Translations under genes and position numbers: made by a program
In this document: piece by piece, positions 20,121 through 27,742 of the stretch
How positions within the stretch are numbered: position 1 is the first letter of the stretch
Layout: every line of letters begins with the position of its first letter
Assembly: GCA_003141275.1 (NCBI GenBank)
Contig: PLLM01000020.1
Coordinates: 28,037 to 74,717, forward strand
Direction of reading: 5' to 3'
Origin: Phycisphaerales bacterium
GTDB taxonomy: Bacteria > Planctomycetota > Phycisphaerae > Sedimentisphaerales > Anaerobacaceae
Length of the DNA: 46,681 bases
Notes under the pieces: model-generated
What the model was told of the DNA's origin: nothing
Database searches by the model: none
The model's input: the letters and a program-made list of their open reading frames with translations, nothing else

Positions 20121-21060
20121 GTTAAGCGAAATGGCCTCGATAGATGTAGGGCGTTTAACTGAGGATGAAGCAAGGGCTATCCTTGAAGGTATTCGTTGGC
20201 CTAAAGGTATTGCTTGTCCCCATTGTGGCAGTATTCGAGTAGTAAGGATACAGGCCAAATCAGAGAAGGTCAGAGACGGTGTTATCCGTTGCAATGATTG
20301 CCGTCAACAGTTTACGGTAACGGTTAGCACGATAATGCACCGCTCTCATATCACTTTGAGGCAATGGGTACAGGCGTTCTATTCTATGTGTTCTCACAAA
20401 AAGGGCGTGTCTGCCCTGCAATTGCAAAGAAATTTAGGATTAGGTTCTTATAGGTCGGCTTGGCATTTAGCCCACAGGATACGGGCGGCAATGGACGAGA
20501 AAACTTTAGCTCCTACTCTCAAAGGAACGGTAGAAGTGGACGAAACTTACGTTGGCGGCAAGCCAAGAAACAGTACGAGGAAAAAATACTATGATATGAA
20601 TCAATTCAAGGGCAGGGGTACACTAAAAACCCCCGTAATGGTTCTCGTTCAAAGAGGCGGCGGAGCCGTCTCGCATCCTGTCGAAAGAGTGGACGCCTTT
20701 AATTTGAAATCTGCGATTATAGAAAACGTCAATGAAAATTCTACGATAATGACCGATGAATGGCACGCCTACAAAGGCATTGGTAAGAATTTTAAGGGCG
20801 GGCATAAAGTTATAAAGCACAAAGACAAACAATATGTAAACGGTGACATTACAACCAACACCGCAGAATCGTATTTTGCGTTACTCAAAAGAGGCGTTCA
20901 CGGCACATTCCATCACGTCTCAAAACATCACTTAGGCAAATACTGCCAAGAGTTCCAATTCCGATGGAATCACCGCGAGTTAAACGACGGTACACGCGCC
21001 GAACACGCCATAGCAGGAGCAGAAGGAAAGAGATTAACTTATAAGAAAGCGGTGTGCTAA
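20092..21060 (+). CDS. IS1595-family (ISXO2-like) transposase
   Basis: 322 residues. An N-terminal zinc ribbon (CPHCGS ... CNDC, about residues 42-73) binds DNA. The DDE-type catalytic domain shows D150 (VEVDETYVGGK), D222 (IMTDEWHAY) and E259 (NTAESYFALL), followed by KRGVHGTFHHVSKHHLGKY and FRWNHR, typical of the family. Start ATG 20092 has AAGGA about 8 nt upstream and lies within the end of the passenger gene. The frame is intact, and the inverted repeats and target duplication match, so the enzyme is probably functional. Confidence 0.96.
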   Translation: MKFIPPKFSKLSEMASIDVGRLTEDEARAILEGIRWPKGIACPHCGSIRVVRIQAKSEKVRDGVIRCNDCRQQFTVTVSTIMHRSHITLRQWVQAFYSMCSHKKGVSALQLQRNLGLGSYRSAWHLAHRIRAAMDEKTLAPTLKGTVEVDETYVGGKPRNSTRKKYYDMNQFKGRGTLKTPVMVLVQRGGGAVSHPVERVDAFNLKSAIIENVNENSTIMTDEWHAYKGIGKNFKGGHKVIKHKDKQYVNGDITTNTAESYFALLKRGVHGTFHHVSKHHLGKYCQEFQFRWNHRELNDGTRAEHAIAGAEGKRLTYKKAVC

Positions 21061-21071
21061 TGAATATAATT

Positions 21072-21392
21072 TCATCTTTGAAGATATGCTTGTCTTTTAT
21101 ATTTTTTGCCGCAATTTTTGTCTTCGCATATAAAATAATAACAATCCGTTGTGTTCATTGCTGGAAAATCTTCGTCCCGTCCTTTATAAACAAAATTGCC
21201 TGTCTTTTTACCACAGCAAAGGCATTTATTATTGATACCATCAATACCTTTCAGCTTCAATTTAAAATCTTCCGCCTTCGTTTTATAGTCCTTTACCTCC
21301 GCCTTCAAGTTCGATATTTCAGTTTCCAACTTGATTATTTTGGCTTCAAGCTTCACCTTATTTTGTTTCGGAATTTTATTTTCAGTTTCCAT
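21072..21392 (-). CDS. IS passenger gene: small coiled-coil protein with C-terminal zinc-ribbon-like cysteines
   Basis: 106 residues, convergent with the transposase, inside the element. Residues ~1-50 are Lys/Glu-rich with heptad spacing (IIKLETEISNLKAEVKDYK), a likely coiled coil. The C-terminal half has paired cysteines (CLCCGKK and later CEDKNCGKKYKR) that could bind zinc. A well-formed promoter (TTGACA-N17-TACAAT) with its -35 in the right inverted repeat lies directly upstream, which supports a real gene. Possibly a regulator or accessory factor of transposition; the function is unknown. Confidence 0.6.
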   Translation of the reverse strand: METENKIPKQNKVKLEAKIIKLETEISNLKAEVKDYKTKAEDFKLKLKGIDGINNKCLCCGKKTGNFVYKGRDEDFPAMNTTDCYYFICEDKNCGKKYKRQAYLQR

Positions 21393-21413
21393 TTTCTGTG
21401 TTTTTTCAAATAT

Positions 21414-21442
21414 ATTGTAGGTTCTGTTCGCTCGTTTGTCAA
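21414..21442 (-). promoter_or_regulatory. Sigma70-type promoter overlapping the right inverted repeat
   Basis: On the minus strand: TTGACA (21437-21442), a 17-bp spacer, TACAAT (21414-21419). It points into the element toward the small coiled-coil gene starting at 21392. Confidence 0.72.
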
Positions 21443-21455
21443 GTGCATAATTCCC
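21432..21455 (-). repeat. Right terminal inverted repeat of the IS1595 element
   Basis: 24 bp, an exact reverse complement of 19237-19260. Confidence 0.95.
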
Positions 21456-21463
21456 TAAATTTT
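21456..21463 (+). repeat. Target-site duplication, right copy (taaatttt)
   Basis: Identical to 19229-19236. Confidence 0.93.
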
Positions 21464-22091
21464 TTAGTTGCCCCTACTTGCCCCTTGTTGCCCCTCCTTT
21501 TTGTGTGTGTCGAATGGAGGGCAAGTTACCTAAATTAACTCTTTTCGCCACAAAGGCACAAAGACACGAAGGATTTTTTGACGCTGATTCCTTCGACTAC
21601 TGCTCAGGACAGGTGCGCTGGTTACGCTGATTTTAACTGGCCACAGATTTCACCCCTCTTCGTCCCTGAGGGACTACGCCGGGGCAGGCTGCTTATGCTC
21701 GGCTTGCGTTCTTCGGCTAAGGGTATTCTCGATACAAGCATCTGCGATACCCTTTCGCCTTGTCCGCCGCCCCTAAGGGGCATTATTAGGCCGAGCACAG
21801 ACGCAGATTACGCAAAAGACGCAGAGAATTCCTAACCACGGATTCCCGAAGCGGGGCCCGCAAGGCGTGTGGCACGGATTCCTGAAGCAGGGCTCGCCAA
21901 GGGCGCGTCTCACGGATTTTGTTTAGGCGCAAAAGTTATATGGGATTTTTAAATGGTGGCTGTCCCCCGGCCTCCCCGGCCTTAAAAACGGTTGCTGACC
22001 CCGGTTTTCAATATATGCTGTTGTTTGACTTTCTTTAGCCACTGATTTCACTGATTCTTTATTAGACACAGATTACACTGAATTACACGGA
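21464..22091. repeat. Gene-free stretch filled with dispersed and tandem repeats
   Basis: No credible gene. From left to right: three copies of ttgcccc at 10-base spacing (from about 21468); a cacaaagacacgaagg motif (about 21550); a ccttcgactactgctcagga motif (about 21590), resembling 27062-27084; palindromic pieces such as gtccctgagggac; two degenerate tandem units beginning cacggattcc (21837-21872 and 21873-21910) plus a partial third; and cactgatttcactgattc / cacagattacactgaattac pieces (22037-22090). These look like remnants of short interspersed repeat families. Confidence 0.7.
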
Positions 22092-24110
22092 TTATTGTTG
22101 ATAATAATAGGCATTAGGTTGAAATTCATAAGATGGACATAACCAAACCCATTGGCGGCATTGTCTTTCAAATTGAAGCGATTTTGTGGGATCTTCTATA
22201 AACATCACGTCTAAATGGTCTTGTTTTTGTAATACCAACGCAAGTATATAAGATTCACCTTTTTCTCTGGCCGTTGCTTCTTCATTACTTGTGAGTACAA
22301 AATTTTGCCCTGCATAATTTAGCGACTTTACTTCAACAAAAACCACTTTCCCGTTTGGATTCGTTGCCTCTATATCATACCCTATGTTTTGGAGGCTCAC
22401 ATCTTTAGCCGTCCACCCTTCAGCACTTAGAATTTCAAGAACCTGCTGCTCAACACTTCGCCATTTTGTAAGACTCAACTGAACGTGTGGAATTTTGACA
22501 TTGTTGTTTTTCGTAAATTCCTTTTCGTCGGAATCCTTTTCTGTGTTTTTCTGAATAAGAACCTCTGCGGTTTCTTTATCGGTTATATCGCTTAACATCC
22601 GTGGCAACTCCGAACTTATCCCGCTCTGTTCTGTTACCATATCAACAAAATCAGAATCGAGGCACTTACTCGCCGCGATGGCTTCGGGCAATGACTTTAT
22701 TTCATTGCCTACCGACCATATTTTCCATTCAGGGTCAATCGTTTCAGGGGCCATTTGCTTGGTTGTGTATTGTTTTGTTATTTGCGACACAAACTCTGCC
22801 GCCCCCTGAATTGTTACGGTTTCCTTTTTTAGAGCTTGTGAGTACATGCTGACGGTTAGTTCTTTTGCTCCAAGAAACTTCAAGAAAATATCAAGCCCAT
22901 TGATGTCACAAATATCGCGCTGCACCGTCCGTATGTTTGATGTTGTTGCAAGTTTCTCATTATCCGAAGCATTGAGCCAATTTGGTTTACAGTATAGATT
23001 ATCAAATCTTCCCTTAGATGCCTTTTGAATAGCAGCCATAAACTCAGTCCGGAATGAACGCTTTTGCAAACCTAACATTCGCGGGTCAGCATAAGGCATC
23101 AGAGCTTCGAGTATTTTTCTCCCTCCCAATTCACTATTTGGCGACAGGCAATCTTCCAGCAGCGATACATAAAGTTTTGCCGCTCTCTTGATTGTATGGA
23201 ATGTATTTTCATCAAAAAGAACACGGAGCCTTGACGGGTCAGTGCTTATATCGCCATTGATTTTTAATCCAAAGCCTGTCGGTTCCAATGTCGGCAAAAA
23301 AGCATGAACCACAGCCTCATTTTCACTCAGTTTCACATATTCGTCGTTATTCTCTTGGATTGCAATTGAAGCGCCGTCTCCATCAAAGATATTCCATGTG
23401 CCGCTTTGCCCGTTATCCGCAAGTCTGACTTGCTGGGTTAATTTATTAAGTTTTTCCCGGTGTGCTGTAATAATTGTTTTTGTATCCGTTTCGAGCACCA
23501 CCTGTTTTATATTGCGGAGAAATAAGACGGCCGTTGGAGCTAACCCCTCAAATTCTGACTGTACACAATCTGCAATAAGATCAGAAAATATAAAAATTGT
23601 CTGATAACCATCGTCAAGCAACTCTTTTATTTCAGGAAACAATTCTGTTTTAAGGGTTGCATCAATTGAATGCGGTATCCTGATAAGTGGCACTCTGGTA
23701 GCTTTTGGTATTTCTCTGGCCGTTAATTCCTTGGAAAACGTGGTTTCAAGGCCTCCGCTGAAAATATGTACACGGTCGGCGAAACCAACAACCGATTTGA
23801 ACCCAATGCCCCGAAAACCAATGCTTGTTTTTCTCTCTTTGTTAGAAGATGCGCTTCTGCATAGCGATTCAAAATCCTGCTGTGTAAATAGCCGCCCATC
23901 ATTTGCAACCAGAATATGCTCTTTACAGCGTTTTACCACCATTCTTGCTGAACCGGCATCGTCCGCATTTTGAAGAAGTTCAATAAAAGAGCGAGAACTA
24001 TAACTTTCAGCGATATATTTTTCAAGTCCCGCCAAATCGGATAAAAGATTTGGAGAACTAATTGCCTCTTCTATCAAACCCTTTCTAACTTCTTTAAGAA
24101 TTTCTGGCAT
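22092..24110 (-). CDS. Sacsin/Hsp90-like ATPase with C-terminal DUF3883 nuclease-like domain
   Basis: 672 residues. The N-terminal third is a GHKL (Hsp90/sacsin-type) ATPase: ELLQNADDAG carries the Glu/Asn for Mg-ATP, VANDG and IGFRGIGFKSV are the next ATP-lid motifs. The middle is unassigned. The last ~110 residues form a DUF3883-like domain with GYDIEATNPNGK followed by VVFVEVKS, the D...ExK pattern of PD-(D/E)XK nucleases. Proteins of this design are found among candidate antiviral genes, so a sensor or effector role is inferred. It is last in a four-gene minus-strand operon, 9 bp after the upstream gene. Base composition is more AT-rich than the core genes around it. Confidence 0.85.
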   Translation of the reverse strand: MPEILKEVRKGLIEEAISSPNLLSDLAGLEKYIAESYSSRSFIELLQNADDAGSARMVVKRCKEHILVANDGRLFTQQDFESLCRSASSNKERKTSIGFRGIGFKSVVGFADRVHIFSGGLETTFSKELTAREIPKATRVPLIRIPHSIDATLKTELFPEIKELLDDGYQTIFIFSDLIADCVQSEFEGLAPTAVLFLRNIKQVVLETDTKTIITAHREKLNKLTQQVRLADNGQSGTWNIFDGDGASIAIQENNDEYVKLSENEAVVHAFLPTLEPTGFGLKINGDISTDPSRLRVLFDENTFHTIKRAAKLYVSLLEDCLSPNSELGGRKILEALMPYADPRMLGLQKRSFRTEFMAAIQKASKGRFDNLYCKPNWLNASDNEKLATTSNIRTVQRDICDINGLDIFLKFLGAKELTVSMYSQALKKETVTIQGAAEFVSQITKQYTTKQMAPETIDPEWKIWSVGNEIKSLPEAIAASKCLDSDFVDMVTEQSGISSELPRMLSDITDKETAEVLIQKNTEKDSDEKEFTKNNNVKIPHVQLSLTKWRSVEQQVLEILSAEGWTAKDVSLQNIGYDIEATNPNGKVVFVEVKSLNYAGQNFVLTSNEEATAREKGESYILALVLQKQDHLDVMFIEDPTKSLQFERQCRQWVWLCPSYEFQPNAYYYQQ

Positions 24111-24119
24111 ATGGTATCC

Positions 24120-24464
24120 TCACGATCCCCATGGTTTCTTGGGGTAAACTTTGATTTTGCATGGAGACTCATGTATAATAAAACGAAATTCAAATGGATC
24201 TCTGCCCCAAAACCGATCCGTAGATTGCGTTTGTTCACCCATATTAACAACTCTTCCTATGCCATCATGTAGGGTTACTACAAGGCGGAGGTCTTTATCA
24301 ATAGTAAGGCCGGTGATCGAACGAACTTGCCCACTAAGTTTAAATTTACACTTCCCATCATCATCTGGGCCTTCAATTGAGGAAGATAATGCCTCAAGGG
24401 AAACACCCCATCGCTCCTCTAGTGCTTCGAGTCTTTCTATTTTGGATGTGATATCACGTTCCAT
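24120..24464 (-). CDS. Small protein of unknown function, paralogue of the preceding operon gene
   Basis: About 114 residues from ATG 24464 (an ATG at 24485 would add 7). The N-terminus is a short amphipathic helix (TSKIERLEALEERWGVSLEAL); the rest looks like a compact beta domain (LRLVVTLHDGIGRVV, SPCKIKVYPKK). It clearly resembles the protein encoded at 24524-24862: TSKIERLE, VVTLHD and PCKI are shared in order. The start is supported by GGAG 9 nt upstream in a context (ggagcaaaa.gt) that matches the ribosome site of the paralogue. No family is recognised. The position between a RES-domain gene and the ATPase gene suggests an adaptor, antitoxin or sensor. Confidence 0.72.
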   Translation of the reverse strand: MERDITSKIERLEALEERWGVSLEALSSSIEGPDDDGKCKFKLSGQVRSITGLTIDKDLRLVVTLHDGIGRVVNMGEQTQSTDRFWGRDPFEFRFIIHESPCKIKVYPKKPWGS

Positions 24465-24523
24465 TACATTTTGCTCCGTCTTCATAAAGTAACTTCTGCA
24501 ATGCGGTGTCCTCGCATATAATA

Positions 24524-24862
24524 TTAAAACTTTGTGGGATATATTCTAATTTTACAAGGGAATGTCTGGGTTGTAATGTTAACTGAAAATGACTCTAGTC
24601 CAAAAAAGCTCTCCCGGGATACCCAATGCTCTTGCCTTCCAACAATTCTTCCAGCATCATCGTGCAGTGTTACTACAATTCTCATAGTCTTATCTACTGT
24701 GGTGCCTTTGGTTGGATGTATTTCGCCATTAAGCGAAAAAAAATACTCGTTATTTTTATTTGATTCTCTAATTTCCGCATACAATGCTTCGATAGAGATA
24801 CCTAATTTCTCCTCCATTGATTCAAGTCTCTCTATTTTAGAGGTAACATCTTGAACGCTCAC
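24524..24862 (-). CDS. Small protein of unknown function, paralogue of the next operon gene
   Basis: About 113 residues from GTG 24862. That start overlaps the RES gene's stop as GTGA and has AAGGAG 6 nt upstream, so the genes are probably translationally coupled. A TTG at 24886 would lengthen it by 8 residues but lacks this site. N-terminal helix (TSKIERLESMEEKLGISIEAL), then a likely beta domain (MRIVVTLHDDAGRIVG, FPCKIRIYP). It is a tandem duplicate of the 24120-24464 product. Function unknown. Confidence 0.72.
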   Translation of the reverse strand: MSVQDVTSKIERLESMEEKLGISIEALYAEIRESNKNNEYFFSLNGEIHPTKGTTVDKTMRIVVTLHDDAGRIVGRQEHWVSRESFFGLESFSVNITTQTFPCKIRIYPTKF

Positions 24863-25728
24863 GTTTTGCTCCTTGCAAATTGACAATGAACTTCTTCAAA
24901 TTTAAACGGCGGAATCTTCGTTATATTGTACAGCTTGATATCTACTGGTTCTGCCAAGCTTGAATCAAACAATGCCACATTTTGTCCTTCCACGAACTGA
25001 CTATTGTAAACAACTCCGTCATATCCCTCAGCCCTAAATAGTTCTGCCAGAATTTGAGTTGGAACATAATCAGCTTCGTCATCCGATGGATTAACTGGTA
25101 TCGAAAATGATCGGGCTATCCATGACCATGTTCGTTCCTCACATTCAATTAATGTTTCCTCCTTTTTTGAACTTGATCCAGGATTATCATTGCCAATTCC
25201 ATCTATCTTGATATTTCTGGAGCAATCAACAAGTCTCAAATTTTTGACTGTTTGAAATTTAGCCACTGTAATTTTAGCGTTGAGCCATGGCCTAACTTCT
25301 TGAATTGCTGTTTGTATGTTTGTTGCCAAATATAGACAGGGAATCCCTTTGGGATTTACTCTTCCTTCTATTGCCTTTCCTGCTACTGGTTTCATCTCCT
25401 TTGGCGGATAAGGAACATCTTTTTGGGCGTATGCTTTATCATGAAATTTAACACCTTCAGACTTTGCAGAACCTAACCGGGCTCGCCAGAATTTCGTATC
25501 TTTAGGAAAATATTTCTCCCTGTTCTTGATGGTTTCCCGAACAGCATTGAGAAATCGTACTGTGTCTTGGTTGTGGATATACCTATTCTTTTCTTGAACA
25601 TGGAATGAAAAACATAGATAAGCAGCTGGGTCTCTGAAAATTGTCGTATCATTGTTTTGTTTTATGGTCATAGATTTTTCCAATTCAACTCCGACGTCAC
25701 CATACTTATTCGTATAATGAAAAATCAT
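24859..25728 (-). CDS. RES-domain protein (putative NAD-consuming toxin/effector)
   Basis: 289 residues. The RES signature is present in order: Arg in FWRARLG, Glu in YLATNIQTAIQEVRPW, Ser in YNSQFVEGQNVALF. Known RES toxins such as MbcT degrade NAD+ and usually pair with an Xre/DUF2384 antitoxin. No such gene is next to this one; two small paralogous proteins and an Hsp90-like ATPase follow instead. The protein is longer than typical RES toxins (~150-230) because of an extra N-terminal segment of ~90 residues (IFRDPAAYLCFSFHVQEKN). GGAAGG lies just before ATG 25728. First gene of the operon. Confidence 0.85.
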   Translation of the reverse strand: MIFHYTNKYGDVGVELEKSMTIKQNNDTTIFRDPAAYLCFSFHVQEKNRYIHNQDTVRFLNAVRETIKNREKYFPKDTKFWRARLGSAKSEGVKFHDKAYAQKDVPYPPKEMKPVAGKAIEGRVNPKGIPCLYLATNIQTAIQEVRPWLNAKITVAKFQTVKNLRLVDCSRNIKIDGIGNDNPGSSSKKEETLIECEERTWSWIARSFSIPVNPSDDEADYVPTQILAELFRAEGYDGVVYNSQFVEGQNVALFDSSLAEPVDIKLYNITKIPPFKFEEVHCQFARSKT

Positions 25729-25750
25729 ATCCTTCCAGCCTTAAAGAATC

Positions 25751-25780
25751 ATTATATTGTTATATGGTGATAGGATACAA
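25751..25780 (-). promoter_or_regulatory. Possible promoter of the RES operon
   Basis: Minus strand: TATAAT at 25751-25756 with a weak -35 (TTGTAT at 25775-25780) at 18 bp spacing, about 20 bp upstream of the RES start codon. Confidence 0.5.
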
Positions 25781-25789
25781 GCCTTTTCA

Positions 25790-25820
25790 CCGCTCCCGTT
25801 CCCGAAAGGGATGCCTCACG
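25790..25820. repeat. Short palindromic interspersed repeat (CCGCTCCCGTT..GGGATGCC type)
   Basis: ccgctcccgttcccgaaagg continues into gatgcc. It belongs to the same family as 28487-28507, 30014-30131, 42356-42381 and 45061-45080. The rest of 25821-26006 holds no gene, only further repeat-like DNA. Confidence 0.65.
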
Positions 25821-26006
25821 TTTATTCGTGGTTTTACGTTCACATTGTCGAAATGACTAATAAATGCTGTGCTTCTCCTGTTTTGCGGCAAAGCGGCGCA
25901 TCAGCCAATTCATACGCTCCCGCTTGCCGACGTGAGGGTGTTATGCTCGTTAATCCCTTAAGGAACCGCCATTCAGGACATGCAGGTTCGTCCCTACGAG
26001 AAGGGC

Positions 26007-26046
26007 AAAATAAAACCCGCCGGTTAGTTTCGGGCCAACCGGCGGG
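26007..26046 (-). terminator. Rho-independent terminator of the lipoprotein gene
   Basis: Perfect 10-bp stem cccgccggtt / aaccggcggg (26016-26025 and 26037-26046) with an A run at 26007-26015, which is a T run in the minus-strand transcript. It begins 23 nt after the gene's stop. Confidence 0.92.
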
Positions 26047-26068
26047 TAATAGTTAAGTTTTTACTGCT

Positions 26069-26887
26069 TTAATTCCAGACCGTGATGCCGGGGGCTTCTT
26101 TGCCGTCAGCGCCAACGACGCGGAGCATAAACTGATATTCGCCCGTGTCCTGGTCAACTTTGATTAACAGCAGGTTTTTGCCTTTGTTGAGTTTTACCTT
26201 GTGGGTTTCCTGGTCCATTTCCATCGCGCGATAAACATGCTGCTCGGAGATGAGCTGGTGATTAATCCAGAGCTTGTAGCCATCGTCTGAGCCAACCCTG
26301 ACTTCGACATCTTTATCCGCGTCCGAATCGAGCCAGCAGGCACAGTAAACCAGGATTTTTTCCTGGTTGCTTTCGATTTTGAGATGAGCGACATCGCCGA
26401 AGATAATATCGGTGCCGGTTGTGGCGTAAGGCAGGAATTTCACGGCTGAGCCGCCGTCTATTTTGATTTCCATACCGTTTGCGGGGGTGAAGGCCGCTTC
26501 GCCGCCGTAGTTTTTCAGGTAATCGGTGCCAAATCCGGTGTTATCCGGTCTTTCACCCGGATTCGGGAATGGGCCGGCGATAAGCCAGTTGACGACAAAA
26601 CCCTGTTCTTCCGCCCAGTTCTTTGCGAGCTTGAAGGGGCCAAGTGTCGAGCCTGCGACTGTGGCGGCTGGTTTTGGTGCGGGAACTGGTGCGGGCGCTG
26701 GGGCTGGTTTCTCAACTGCCTTCGTGGCTGCCGGTTTCTCCGCGACCTTTGCCGGGGCTGGTGCTGGAGCAGCTTTTACATCTTTTGCCTTGGGGCTGGC
26801 TGCCTCTTCCTGGCATCCGGCTATTACAGCGCACAGGGCTGCAAGGCACAACACTAACATCATCGTGCGAAACTGACTCTTGTTCAT
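26069..26887 (-). CDS. Predicted lipoprotein with Pro/Ala linker and beta-sandwich domain
   Basis: 272 residues. The signal peptide (MMLVLCLAALCAVIAGC) ends in a lipobox with Cys25, so it is probably membrane-anchored. Residues ~30-75 are a low-complexity Ala/Pro/Lys linker (PAPAPVPAPKP) suited to span the cell wall. The rest begins VVNWLIAGPFPN and contains SDDGYKLWINHQLI and KGKNLLLIKVDQ, as seen in carbohydrate-binding-like beta-sandwich modules of planctomycetal secreted proteins. AGGAG lies 7 nt before ATG. Monocistronic, with its own terminator. Precise ligand unknown. Confidence 0.8.
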   Translation of the reverse strand: MNKSQFRTMMLVLCLAALCAVIAGCQEEAASPKAKDVKAAPAPAPAKVAEKPAATKAVEKPAPAPAPVPAPKPAATVAGSTLGPFKLAKNWAEEQGFVVNWLIAGPFPNPGERPDNTGFGTDYLKNYGGEAAFTPANGMEIKIDGGSAVKFLPYATTGTDIIFGDVAHLKIESNQEKILVYCACWLDSDADKDVEVRVGSDDGYKLWINHQLISEQHVYRAMEMDQETHKVKLNKGKNLLLIKVDQDTGEYQFMLRVVGADGKEAPGITVWN

Positions 26888-27019
26888 AATCCAACTCCTT
26901 TCTGAAAAATTGTCTGTAAGATAGCTTCAAACCAACGCTATATCGGCATCTTATCCTTTTTGCCGTGCACGTAAGCTAACAATCAAAGGCGAATCGTGCA
27001 AGAGATTTTTCTTTTCATT

Positions 27020-27110
27020 CAGTGGTTCGACTTCGCTCACCACTAACCACAGGCGGTTCGAATCCTTCGACCCTACTCAGGGCTGGTTCGCTCACCACAG
27101 GCGGTTTGCA
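27020..27110. repeat. Dispersed repeat (GGTTCGACTTCGCTCACC type)
   Basis: Copies at ggttcgacttcgctcacc (27025-27042) and ggttcgctcaccacaggcgg (about 27086-27105), with ccttcgaccctactcagggc between them. The same unit, in reverse orientation, lies inside trmD at 43986-44020. It overlaps the 3' end of the ATP-cone gene. Confidence 0.75.
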
Positions 27111-27687
27111 GTTGATTTTGCGCTCGAAGGACGGCGGCGGCGTCGTTTAAGACCAGTTGTTCGACTAATCCGGCCGGGACAACGGGCATGCCCATATTGA
27201 AGACCTTTTCCTCCACCATTGAGGCAACGGTTCTGGCAATAGGCCTGCGCAGATGGTGCTTAGTGACCAAGTATTCGACAATCCGCGATTTATTCCATCT
27301 GCTTGTGATCTGCTGTGAATGGTCTGTATAAGGGTTATCAGCATCCAATAGTCCGCTGTGCCTGCCCCGGGCAACCTCAATGCGGCAGCGTTTTAATTTT
27401 CGCTCGAAGTGATGTTCGCTAAGTGCGACCGCCGCCTCCTCGAAGCCGGTGCCGGCAAGAACCGTCTCTATTACCGAAAGAATCTCGCTTGCGCTGATGG
27501 CCCGATTTGTGGCGTTGCGGTAAAGGAAAAACGTTACTGCCTCCGCAAGCTCCTGTGCGGCGGCTATATCGGGTTGACCCGCTGCGCCGATGGCGTTTGC
27601 GATGGAGCCCAGTACCTTGGTATGAAGATACGGCTCCTTTGTGCCGTCGGTCTTGACTACCGTCAATTTTGGCATCCTTGCCGTCAT
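27073..27687 (-). CDS. ATP-cone domain protein next to nrdR
   Basis: About 204 residues. Residues ~1-95 form an ATP-cone (LTVVKTDGTKEPYLHTKVL, then AVALSEHHFERK), the nucleotide-sensing module of ribonucleotide reductases and NrdR. The C-terminal half is helical and unrecognised. Start ATG 27687 is chosen over a TTG at 27705 because of a GAGAAG site 5 nt upstream. The last residues (QTACGERTSPE) are encoded by a dispersed repeat, so the native end may have been lost or extended. It follows nrdR by 55 bp on the same strand; a regulatory role in nucleotide metabolism is inferred. Confidence 0.8.
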   Translation of the reverse strand: MTARMPKLTVVKTDGTKEPYLHTKVLGSIANAIGAAGQPDIAAAQELAEAVTFFLYRNATNRAISASEILSVIETVLAGTGFEEAAVALSEHHFERKLKRCRIEVARGRHSGLLDADNPYTDHSQQITSRWNKSRIVEYLVTKHHLRRPIARTVASMVEEKVFNMGMPVVPAGLVEQLVLNDAAAVLRAQNQLQTACGERTSPE

Positions 27688-27742
27688 AGTTACTTCTCTG
27701 CACAATTCCTAATGTGGCCCACGGGCTTCCTGGCTGTGCCGC

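Larger units (their letters stand above)
19237..21455 (+). mobile_element. Intact IS1595-family insertion sequence with two passenger genes
   Basis: The element is 2219 bp, bounded by perfect 24-bp terminal inverted repeats (19237-19260 and 21432-21455, each beginning gggaattatgcacttgacaa inward) and an 8-bp direct duplication taaatttt on both sides. It carries a 322-residue IS1595-type transposase, an upstream co-directional gene for a membrane protein, and a convergent gene for a coiled-coil/zinc-ribbon protein. Both inverted repeats contain a TTGACA box facing inward. Perfect ends and an intact transposase suggest recent insertion. It lies just upstream of aroA. Confidence 0.95.

Noticed and set aside
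21578-21835. An 85-codon plus-strand ORF after the IS
   Set aside because: Composed of dispersed-repeat pieces; low protein character and no ribosome site.
25757-26056. A 99-codon plus-strand ORF upstream of the RES operon
   Set aside because: Made of palindromic repeat DNA and part of a terminator; no ribosome site; sequence not protein-like.
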